NCBI GenBank assembly: GCA_030670375.1
Contig: DAOVBT010000195.1
Coordinates: 1 to 5,026 of the forward strand
DNA: 5,026 nucleotides
Direction: 5' to 3'
DNA from: Candidatus Aminicenantota bacterium
Lineage (GTDB): Bacteria > Acidobacteriota > Aminicenantia > Aminicenantales > Aminicenantaceae
Position 1 is the first letter of the stretch. Each line of letters starts with the position of its first letter. The position numbers and the translations under genes are program-made. Below, one piece after another: positions 1 through 5,026 of the stretch. The notes beneath the pieces were generated by a model. It saw only the letters and a program-made list of their open reading frames with translations, searched no databases and was not told the origin of the DNA.

Positions 1-4
1 AGCG

Positions 5-80
5 GCAAGGCCGCGGCCCATGATGCTGTAGTGAACTACTGCGAATGGGCTGCAACGCAGCCGATGTGGTGAGATTGGCT
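5..80 (-). repeat. Dispersed palindromic repeat, left copy (inverted relative to 3557-3631)
   Basis: Read on the minus strand, this stretch matches 3557-3631 nearly base for base. The 56-bp core (25-80 against 3557-3612) has 53 identical positions. The match then continues, with three more mismatches and a one-base gap, to a shared GCCTTGC. Each copy contains a short perfect hairpin, GTAGTTCACTAC (5-bp arms). Each also has an imperfect one, AGCCAAT with ATCGGCT around an 8-base loop; in this copy the arms lie at 74-80 and 59-65. Beyond the repeat boundary the left copy carries a perfect GGCCGCGGCC palindrome (9-18, inside the less conserved end). The copy may continue beyond the window edge. 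It looks like a REP/MITE-type intergenic element; the family is not recognised. Confidence 0.85.
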
Positions 81-92
81 TGCCCCTTGGGT

Positions 93-168
93 AAAAAATG
101 CCGATGCATAAAATAAAAGTGCTTGCAAATATTTTGCTTGAGAAGAAATGGTAGCATCGGCAGTTTTT
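93..168 (-). terminator. Probable rho-independent terminator of the methyltransferase operon, long loop, bidirectional
   Basis: A perfect 9-bp inverted repeat, TGCCGATGC (99-107) and GCATCGGCA (154-162), lies just downstream of the methyltransferase stop codon. On the minus strand the second arm is followed at once by six T (93-98 complemented). On the plus strand the other arm is followed by G and five T (164-168), so it could stop transcription from both sides. The 46-base loop is unusually long for an intrinsic terminator; it contains a small secondary hairpin, GCAAA (125-129) with TTTGC (133-137), that could compact it. No gene converging from the left is visible in the window. Confidence 0.6.
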
Positions 169-182
169 ATGAATAATTCAGG

Positions 183-1652
183 CTAATCGGGTAGTTTGGG
201 GATCACGGGCACATCGTTGGCCTTGGCATCAGCCAGCATAATTTCTTCCAGCTCTTTTCTCACATTAGCATCTAATAGATTTGGTGGATTTGTTGTCAGG
301 AGTTTTTCCGCCTCTTCCGAAGCTCTTGTGACCATGGATTTTTTCCCGAGTGCGACCCAAGAGTCATATGTATCGCGATCGATGACAAGAGGATAAGTGT
401 GCTCTTTCTGATACCACTTTCTCGTGTGATCTTTGGTTAAAAATTCAGTGTCCTGAGTGAAATTTTCGAATAGATCCTGAATCAAAGGCATTTCTCTCAG
501 GGAAATGCCTCTAATGAGCCTGTAAGCCATGCTGCAAATTTCGTTATCGATGATGAGTTTCTCGAGGCTCTGGCAGCTTTCAAAATTCAGCATGCCAGGG
601 CCTGAAATGACATTTATGCCGGAAAGGGCCGCAATTATCGCGCCGATACCGGTTTCCAGCCCGGCTTGGCTGTCGTTGATCTTGGCATCGCTCAGTCCCA
701 TGTAGGCATGGGTAGGGAGATTCAGATATTTGGCGATTTGTGCATAGGCAGAATCTATCATCATGGTTTCGACAGCTCCCATGGGTGTGGTTCCCTTTCT
801 CATGTCAAAGCTGCAAGGAGATCCGCCAAAAATGACCGGTGATCCCTTTTTAGCCAGCTGACAGATCACAAGCCCGCACAGGTTTTCCGCGACATGTTGG
901 ACGAGTGTTCCGGCCAAAGTAACGGGAGAAGTGGCCCCGGTCATCCCCATCGATATGAGCTCTGAGGGAATCCCGGCACGGGCACAATCGATCAAACTTT
1001 GTGTTGTGAGGTTGCTCCATTTGAGAGGAGGGGAGGGGCAGGCGTCGAATATGGCCAGGGGTTTAGCTGCCAAAGCATCTTCGCTGCCTCTTACCGCCAC
1101 GAGCATGTCGTACATCGGTTTGAATCCCTCGACACGGAACGTTCCGGTCACGATGGGTTTGGAAGAATATTGGAGCCCGACATAAAGACGATAGCTGTCA
1201 GAGATAATACCATCGATATCGCTGCTGATAAGTCCTGTGCTCTGAAAGTGCAGATTTTCCAGGCAGTCTGTCAATCGCACGAATTTGACCAGGTCCTCAG
1301 TCGTGGCGTTTCGCTGGGTCTGGCTTTTATTGTCGAGAATCGCGGTGGCGGCCGATCCGGGGTCGAAATGGACTTCGTCCTCACCGACCAGGAATTCGAC
1401 CTCTCCTGATCTGTCATAGAGTTTTATCACCCTCGGGGTTGTGGAAAGACATTCTTTCACAAGCTCTGGTTTGAGAAATGCCCTTTGATGGGAGTCATCG
1501 ATGCGCATGCCTGCATCGGAGAGAAGGCTCAGGGCCTCTTCGTTTTCCACAAAAATCCCTGTGTTTCCCAGAAGGAGATAGGCTTCTTCGATGATTTTTT
1601 CGATAAATTCCCGACTTAAAAGTTCCAATTTTGGTCTTATGGTTTCAATCAT
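183..1652 (-). CDS. Non-pyrrolysine MttB-superfamily (trimethylamine methyltransferase family, COG5598) corrinoid-type methyltransferase
   Basis: This 489-residue protein has the normal length of the MttB family. Members demethylate methylamines or betaines (TMA for MttB, glycine betaine for MtgB) and transfer the methyl group to a Co(I) corrinoid protein in the cytoplasm. Recognisable segments are FDACPSPPLKW (202-212), GATSPVTLAGTL followed by AEN (239-257), SPVIFGG (271-277) and the LPTHAYMG...DSQAG...ET stretch (312-334), near where pyrrolysine sits in true MttB. No amber codon interrupts the frame, so this is a non-Pyl homologue and the substrate cannot be named. The frame is open up to 1793, but that upstream part overlaps the radical SAM gene. 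The ATG at 1652 has a good GAGGA Shine-Dalgarno 5 bases upstream and gives the family's usual N-terminus. The stop codon is TAG. No corrinoid partner gene is visible; the gene probably shares a transcript with the radical SAM gene. Confidence 0.9.
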   Translation of the reverse strand: MIETIRPKLELLSREFIEKIIEEAYLLLGNTGIFVENEEALSLLSDAGMRIDDSHQRAFLKPELVKECLSTTPRVIKLYDRSGEVEFLVGEDEVHFDPGSAATAILDNKSQTQRNATTEDLVKFVRLTDCLENLHFQSTGLISSDIDGIISDSYRLYVGLQYSSKPIVTGTFRVEGFKPMYDMLVAVRGSEDALAAKPLAIFDACPSPPLKWSNLTTQSLIDCARAGIPSELISMGMTGATSPVTLAGTLVQHVAENLCGLVICQLAKKGSPVIFGGSPCSFDMRKGTTPMGAVETMMIDSAYAQIAKYLNLPTHAYMGLSDAKINDSQAGLETGIGAIIAALSGINVISGPGMLNFESCQSLEKLIIDNEICSMAYRLIRGISLREMPLIQDLFENFTQDTEFLTKDHTRKWYQKEHTYPLVIDRDTYDSWVALGKKSMVTRASEEAEKLLTTNPPNLLDANVRKELEEIMLADAKANDVPVIPKLPD

Positions 1653-1657
1653 GATTT

Positions 1658-1662
1658 TCCTC
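1658..1662 (-). promoter_or_regulatory. Shine-Dalgarno site of the methyltransferase gene
   Basis: GAGGA on the minus strand, 5 bases before the ATG at 1652. It decides the start: the longer open frame reaching 1793 has no comparable site and would overlap the upstream gene by 109 bases. Confidence 0.75.
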
Positions 1663-1684
1663 GCTATCGATTTGTTTAAGGATT

Positions 1685-2659
1685 CTAATTTGCCAAGATA
1701 AACCTGAGATGTTCCTTTGCAACAGACAGGAACGGCCTTTCCGTATTCGCACGGAGGCTGGTGTAACAATACACACAGGAATTGTTTTTGCAAAAGTCTT
1801 CGATAAATTCCTCTTTGGTTTTATAGTCGGTGATGATCAGACCGCAAGGGGATATGGTCCCATCGGGATTCACGTTGAAAAATTTCTCACCCGTCCTGCA
1901 CCGGGGGATAAAACCCTGTTCAAAATATTTGACCATTTTCCATAAAACATCTTTGGGCGTCCGGATTTTTTTGTGTTTTTTCTGCATTTCCAGCAACACG
2001 GGGATGATTTCTTTGAACTCCTCCAAGTCATCCTCGGACAACATGTAACTATTATCGTGAGTCCTAAGATTGGTGTATGCGCTCAAGTTGATGCGCACAT
2101 CCCATTTATTGGCAAGTTCAGCCATCTGAGGCAGCAAACGGAAATTATCGCTCTGGATAACGCAACAGAGAGAGATAGCTTTGTCTTTTTGGGAATCCAA
2201 TTCTTGGATAAGATTTTCGATCTTTTGGAAAAGGCCTGGCACACCCCGGAACTCATCGTGTCGATCGTCCGGGTAGTCTAAAGAAATCGAAAATTCATCC
2301 ACACCGGCTGCTCGAAGATTTTGGTATCTATCCCGTGTCAACAATGTCGCGTTGGTGGTAACAACGATAAACGGTGCCTTATTCGGGACTTTCCAGGCCT
2401 GGATGATCTGTTCGAGATCCTTTCTAAGCATAGGTTCTCCGCCTGAGGCTTGGGCTACCACAGGGCTTAATTCTTTGCATATTTCACCGAGTTTTTCAGG
2501 TGAGGCTCGTTCTTCCTCCACAGGGCCATGAAGATGGCAGTGTTTGCATTTGGCATTACAGGAATGAGTGATTTCAAAGGAAATGCATAAAGGTCTTTTT
2601 GTGAGCTGATTTCTTAAGCCGCGTTTGGCCAGTGACAATGTGCGTCGTACCGAGTCCAT
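1685..2659 (-). CDS. Radical SAM enzyme with C-terminal SPASM/twitch-like cysteines
   Basis: A 324-residue cytoplasmic protein. Cys34-x3-Cys38-x2-Cys41 (CNAKCKHC) is the canonical [4Fe-4S] motif that reductively cleaves S-adenosylmethionine. SGGEP (72-76) is the SAM-amino-group motif, followed by the barrel strands FIVVTTNATLL (97-107) and SISLD (124-128). The C-terminal part carries further cysteines at 254, 272, 290, 295 and 298, with NPDGTISPC (264-272), the usual SPASM signature. It therefore probably binds at least one auxiliary Fe-S cluster, as in peptide-modifying and cofactor-maturing enzymes. The substrate is unknown; no short precursor peptide gene was seen nearby. Start choice is uncertain: ATG at 2659 lacks a clear Shine-Dalgarno; an in-frame TTG at 2698 would add 13 residues. 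The TAG stop is followed two codons later by an in-frame TAA. The methyltransferase begins 32 bp downstream, which suggests an operon. Confidence 0.88.
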   Translation of the reverse strand: MDSVRRTLSLAKRGLRNQLTKRPLCISFEITHSCNAKCKHCHLHGPVEEERASPEKLGEICKELSPVVAQASGGEPMLRKDLEQIIQAWKVPNKAPFIVVTTNATLLTRDRYQNLRAAGVDEFSISLDYPDDRHDEFRGVPGLFQKIENLIQELDSQKDKAISLCCVIQSDNFRLLPQMAELANKWDVRINLSAYTNLRTHDNSYMLSEDDLEEFKEIIPVLLEMQKKHKKIRTPKDVLWKMVKYFEQGFIPRCRTGEKFFNVNPDGTISPCGLIITDYKTKEEFIEDFCKNNSCVYCYTSLRANTERPFLSVAKEHLRFILAN

Positions 2660-2669
2660 AAGATTAAAT

Positions 2670-2698
2670 ATTATTAAGGAATCAAAGGATTTTTTCAA
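2670..2698 (-). promoter_or_regulatory. Candidate sigma-70-type promoter for the radical SAM/methyltransferase operon
   Basis: On the minus strand TTGAAA (2698-2693) and AATAAT (2675-2670) are separated by exactly 17 bases, 5/6 matches to consensus for the -10 and 4/6 for the -35. The predicted transcript would begin about 3-5 bases before the ATG at 2659, giving an almost leaderless mRNA. This would agree with the missing Shine-Dalgarno. If the TTG at 2698 is the real start, this promoter is wrong. The region is AT-rich, so a chance match is quite possible. Confidence 0.3.
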
Positions 2699-2737
2699 GG
2701 AAAAGCCTGACTTTCATGCTTTACTTGCTTATTCTTT

Positions 2738-2743
2738 TATGAT
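2738..2743 (+). promoter_or_regulatory. Candidate -10 box for the dehydrogenase gene
   Basis: TATGAT, 5/6 to consensus, lies about 45 bases before the dehydrogenase start in the divergent intergenic region. No convincing -35 hexamer stands 16-18 bases upstream, so the assignment is weak; an activator-dependent promoter would fit equally well. Confidence 0.2.
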
Positions 2744-2775
2744 AGATGAGAGAAAAATGATGGAGAAATAAGATA

Positions 2776-2781
2776 GAGGTG
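2776..2781 (+). promoter_or_regulatory. Shine-Dalgarno site of the dehydrogenase gene
   Basis: GAGGTG, 6 bases before the ATG at 2788. It overlaps the in-frame GTG at 2779, which has no good site of its own, and so argues for ATG 2788 as the start. Confidence 0.75.
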
Positions 2782-2787
2782 AACAGG

Positions 2788-3552
2788 ATGGGAGAGGAAC
2801 AAAATATATTGGAAGGCCAGGTTGCCATCGTTACAGGCGCAGGCCGTGGGATAGGAAGAGCCATATCTGAAAAACTGGTTGAATCGGGAGCTCATGTCGT
2901 CGCCAGCGATATATATTTATCGAATGCAGAGGAAACCGCACAAATATTGAATGCGCACCGACAAACTTCGATTGCCTGTCAGGTTGAAGTGGCCGATGTC
3001 GCCTCCTTGGATTCCTTGATTGCCAAGTCAGAGGAAAATTTCGGAAAAGTGGATATTCTGGTAAACAATGCCGGCATCATGTTTCGCACCCGGATTCTGG
3101 ATATCTCTGCTGAAGAGTGGGAAAAAACATTAAAAGTGAACCTGACAGGGCCTTTTTTGTGCACCCAAGCGGTTCTTCCGGGGATGAAAGAGCGCAAATT
3201 CGGCCGGATCATCAACATCTCGTCTTCAGCTGGAAGGAGTGTGAGCACTTTGGGCGGGGCCCATTATACGGCTTCAAAGGCTGGACTTTTGGGATTGACA
3301 CGTGCAGTGGCCAAAGAAGTGGCGCCCTTCGGCATAACTGTGAATGCCATATGTCCCGGGCTTATCGACACAGAGATGGCTCGGAAGACAACCTCAGAAA
3401 AAGAGCTCCAGGATTTTTTGGATTCATTCCCTATCAACAGAATCGGGACTCCTGAGGAAGTCGGGGACCTCGTTGTTTTTCTGTGTTCGAACAAAGCCTC
3501 TTACATCACAGGCGCTTCGATAGATATCAACGGCGGCGACCTCATGATCTAA
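2788..3552 (+). CDS. Short-chain dehydrogenase/reductase (SDR), classical FabG-like
   Basis: A 254-residue cytoplasmic NAD(P)-dependent oxidoreductase of the normal size for classical SDRs, which interconvert hydroxyl and keto groups. The cofactor motif TGAGRGIG is at 16-23, NNAG at 93-96, the catalytic Asn at 118, the catalytic Ser in the SSS of 145-147, and YTASK provides Tyr160 and Lys164. CPG (189-191) and a near-terminal DINGGDLMI (246-254) complete the fold. Asp41 at the end of the second strand (VVASD) usually indicates NAD(H) preference over NADP(H); this is inference. The nearest well-known relatives would be 3-oxoacyl-ACP reductase FabG and sugar or polyol dehydrogenases, but a genuine FabG would normally sit among fatty-acid synthesis genes, which are absent. 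It is transcribed divergently from the radical SAM/methyltransferase pair. The in-frame GTG at 2779 is an alternative start, three codons longer. Confidence 0.93.
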   Translation: MGEEQNILEGQVAIVTGAGRGIGRAISEKLVESGAHVVASDIYLSNAEETAQILNAHRQTSIACQVEVADVASLDSLIAKSEENFGKVDILVNNAGIMFRTRILDISAEEWEKTLKVNLTGPFLCTQAVLPGMKERKFGRIINISSSAGRSVSTLGGAHYTASKAGLLGLTRAVAKEVAPFGITVNAICPGLIDTEMARKTTSEKELQDFLDSFPINRIGTPEEVGDLVVFLCSNKASYITGASIDINGGDLMI

Positions 3553-3556
3553 CCTG

Positions 3557-3631
3557 AGCCAATCTCACCGCATCGGCTTCGTTGCAGCCCAATCGCAGTA
3601 GTTCACTACAGCTCATCGGCCACTGCCTTGC
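3557..3631 (+). repeat. Dispersed palindromic repeat, right copy (inverted relative to 5-80)
   Basis: The copy begins four bases after the dehydrogenase TAA. It contains the imperfect hairpin with arms 3557-3563 and 3572-3578, and the perfect hairpin GTAGTTCACTAC at 3598-3609. Shared sequence with the left copy ends at GCCTTGC (3625-3631). Its place directly behind a stop codon and its stem-loops would let it act as an mRNA 3' end or stabiliser for the dehydrogenase transcript; no T-tract follows, so it is not a standard intrinsic terminator. Confidence 0.85.
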
Positions 3632-3708
3632 ATCCGTTAATGCTAGGGTGGGGTGGAGGGTGCTGCCTAATTTTAAATTCATTGCAAGAAATTTATTTTT
3701 ATTTGATG

Positions 3709-3714
3709 TATAAT
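3709..3714 (+). promoter_or_regulatory. Consensus -10 box upstream of the small exported protein gene
   Basis: A perfect TATAAT lies 11 bases before the ATG at 3726 in a very AT-rich stretch (3668-3720). The best -35-like hexamer, TTGCAA at 3682-3687, is 21 bases away, which is too far for a standard sigma-70 promoter. If used, transcription would begin only a few bases before the start codon, which would agree with the absence of a Shine-Dalgarno sequence there. Confidence 0.35.
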
Positions 3715-3725
3715 TCAATTGGCAA

Positions 3726-4229
3726 ATGATCCTTTTAAGGAATTTGAGCAGGAGGGCACTCAAAGGGAATCTCTGCATTTTTGTCCCATTCTTTATATCC
3801 TTGATCTTTTTTTCTATCCCAAATAGATTAAGTGCAAACGCAGTTTCCCAGCATCATAAGCTTCTGAAGGACATACATGACGAAGTCATGCAATTCGGAT
3901 TAAATGAAGATCCGAACCTGATTAAAAGAGAATTCTGGATGGACCTGGACGGAAGGGAGGACAACAAGGAAGAACACGTCGTCGTTATGAGACATAATGA
4001 TGGATTGAACTTTAAATTGACCATTCAAGTCACCTATTTTTCCGGAGACAAGGGCAAAAGATTTGTTCGTTTTGCCAAAGACACAAAGCTTATCCAGTGC
4101 TGTGTAAAAGAACATGATTTGGAAATCAGCAAAAGTGATTACAGCGATAAAGAAATGGAAAAGCTTTTCAACAATATTCTTATCGGCATTCGCAATAAAA
4201 AAGAATTGCTCAAGCTCATAAAACATTAA
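3726..4229 (+). CDS. Small exported protein of unknown family
   Basis: A 167-residue protein that I do not recognise. The N-terminus looks like a Sec signal peptide: a basic n-region with Arg5, Arg9, Arg10 and Lys13, a hydrophobic core at 16-31, and a c-region ending in SANA with a likely cut after Ala39. The remaining ~128 residues are charged and soluble-looking, with a probable beta-rich middle (HVVVM at about 85, LTIQVTYF at about 98) and a lysine-rich helical end (from about 142). Two adjacent cysteines (QCCVKE, about 125) are the only ones in the mature part. A periplasmic or cell-surface location is inferred. No lipobox is seen. The ATG at 3726 has no Shine-Dalgarno; an in-frame TTG at 3744 is an alternative. 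The overlapping minus-strand frame at 3900-4535 is judged a shadow because this frame has the signal peptide and normal composition. Confidence 0.7.
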   Translation: MILLRNLSRRALKGNLCIFVPFFISLIFFSIPNRLSANAVSQHHKLLKDIHDEVMQFGLNEDPNLIKREFWMDLDGREDNKEEHVVVMRHNDGLNFKLTIQVTYFSGDKGKRFVRFAKDTKLIQCCVKEHDLEISKSDYSDKEMEKLFNNILIGIRNKKELLKLIKH

Positions 4230-4310
4230 ATATAAAAGAGTTAAACGGAAATCCGACCATTCAGCTATATTGATAAATATTTTTTCTACCCAAGACAAAA
4301 CTCTGTCTGA

Positions 4311-4316
4311 AAGGAG
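4311..4316 (+). promoter_or_regulatory. Shine-Dalgarno site of the C69 peptidase gene
   Basis: AAGGAG, 6 bases before the ATG at 4323, a near-ideal site that fixes the start of this gene, which runs off the window. Confidence 0.85.
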
Positions 4317-4322
4317 TGAAAG

Positions 4323-5026
4323 ATGAAATATGCCAAATATTTGATTGTTGCAGGATTGGGAGTCCTTCTCCTTGTTGGCCTTGATGTTTTTAGGTATGCC
4401 GAAAGTGGCCCTATCGATCAGGATTTGATTTATAACAAAGATACCTGCACAGATATTATCGTCGGGAAAAATGCATCTGTGGATGGGTCGGTGATCACTT
4501 CCCATACCGGATGTTGTCCGGAGTGTCGGGTTCATGTGGTGCCCGCTCAGTCTTTTAAAAAAGGGACTATGGCACCGGTTTATTACGGGCTTCAGGATGT
4601 TAAAAAACCATTACGCGAGTACGGAGAAGTCATCGGCACCATCCCTCAAGTGGCCAAAACATACAAATATTTTCACACAGGATATCCCCACATCAACGAG
4701 CATCAACTGGCCATCGGCGAAAGCACGTTGAGCCAGAAGTCAGAGTTGCAGGTTGACATCGACTCAGGTAAACAGATCATGACCATCGAGCAGGCTACGC
4801 TTTTTGCGCTCCAAAGGTGTAAAAAAGCAAGGGAAGCGATCGCATTAATCACATCGCTTGTCGAAAAGTATGGATTTTTGCCCTCCTGTGGTCCTGAATC
4901 GGAAGCTCTGTGCATTGCAGATCCCGAAGAAGCTTGGGTTTTGGAAGTTTTTTCTGTCGGAAAGAATTGGGAGCCTGGAAGCGGCGAGCTTGGAGCCATC
5001 TGGGCGGCACAACGTGTTCCCGATGA
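4323..5026 (+). CDS. Peptidase family C69 (PepD-like dipeptidase), 3'-truncated by the window edge
   Basis: The first 234 residues of an Ntn-hydrolase that would normally run to about 450-550 residues. Residues 6-20 (YLIVAGLGVLLLVGL region) form one hydrophobic segment, a signal sequence or membrane anchor, so the enzyme acts outside the cytoplasmic membrane. Cys42 in CTDIIVGKNASVDGS is the expected nucleophile, exposed as a new N-terminus after self-cleavage of the propeptide in this family. Further family marks are VVPAQ (72-76), NEHQLAIGEST (125-135), AWVLEVF (204-210) and IWAAQRVPD (226-234). Family members hydrolyse dipeptides; the exact specificity here is unknown. A cluster of cysteines at 64, 65 and 68 (GCCPEC) soon after the nucleophile is unusual. 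The gene lies 93 bp behind the small exported protein on the same strand, with its own strong ribosome site and no clear terminator between, so co-transcription is possible. Confidence 0.88.
   Translation, partial: MKYAKYLIVAGLGVLLLVGLDVFRYAESGPIDQDLIYNKDTCTDIIVGKNASVDGSVITSHTGCCPECRVHVVPAQSFKKGTMAPVYYGLQDVKKPLREYGEVIGTIPQVAKTYKYFHTGYPHINEHQLAIGESTLSQKSELQVDIDSGKQIMTIEQATLFALQRCKKAREAIALITSLVEKYGFLPSCGPESEALCIADPEEAWVLEVFSVGKNWEPGSGELGAIWAAQRVPD

Noticed and set aside
1..72. Open plus-strand frame from the window edge to a TGA at 70-72 that could be the tail of a gene
   Set aside because: It lies almost wholly within the left repeat copy. The corresponding frame of the right copy is broken by a stop, so the openness is not conserved. 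Too short to support.
999..1409. 136-codon plus-strand frame inside the methyltransferase gene
   Set aside because: It is antisense to a strongly recognised MttB-family protein; no ribosome site or family resemblance.
1653..1793. Extended N-terminus of the methyltransferase (47 more residues)
   Set aside because: It overlaps the end of the radical SAM gene, has a cysteine-rich composition unlike the family, and the ATG at 1652 has a good ribosome site.
3542..3778. Minus-strand frame across the right repeat and the start of the exported-protein gene
   Set aside because: It runs through the intergenic repeat, the AT-rich promoter stretch and another gene's signal-peptide region, and resembles no known protein.
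4245..4310. Small inverted repeats (CGGAAATCCG near 4246; AGACA and TGTCT near 4293-4308) as a terminator or operator before the peptidase gene
   Set aside because: Stems of only 4-5 bp with no T-tract following; not enough to call a terminator or a binding site.
3900..4535. 211-codon minus-strand frame
   Set aside because: It is antisense to two better-supported plus-strand genes, one with clear C69 family motifs; its composition is that of a shadow frame.
1..5026. CRISPR array, tRNA, rRNA or transposase gene
   Set aside because: No regularly spaced direct repeats, no cloverleaf-like or rRNA-like sequence and no transposase or integrase frame was seen on reading both strands.

Overview
The window reads as chromosomal DNA of an anaerobic bacterium with intermediate GC. 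A non-pyrrolysine MttB-superfamily methyltransferase, a radical SAM enzyme with extra cysteines, an FabG-like dehydrogenase and dispersed palindromic intergenic repeats together suggest a sulfate-reducer-like Desulfobacterota. This assignment is inference from gene content; no rRNA or marker gene is present.

Layout. Positions 1-182 hold no convincing gene: a 76-bp repeat copy (5-80) and a long-looped, probably bidirectional terminator (93-168). Two minus-strand genes follow in the order radical SAM (1685-2659) then MttB-like methyltransferase (183-1652), 32 bp apart, most likely one operon. A divergent short-chain dehydrogenase/reductase (2788-3552, +) lies across a 128-bp AT-rich intergenic region that must hold both promoters. 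Five bases after its stop codon a second copy of the repeat begins, in the opposite orientation (3557-3631). The three genes are thus bracketed by an inverted pair of nearly identical repeats, which makes them look like a discrete block.

To the right, after an AT-rich leader with a consensus -10 box, lies a small exported protein of unknown family (3726-4229, +). After 93 bp comes the 5' part of a membrane-anchored or exported C69-family (Ntn-hydrolase) dipeptidase (4323 to the window edge, +).

How the genes may work together. MttB-superfamily enzymes demethylate quaternary or tertiary amines and pass the methyl group to a corrinoid protein. No corrinoid protein, corrinoid:THF methyltransferase, activase or transporter is visible here, so the enzyme either uses partners encoded elsewhere or has a different job tied to the radical SAM enzyme and the dehydrogenase. 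The three-gene block is the most interesting part of the window. The exported protein and the peptidase look like an unrelated cell-envelope pair.
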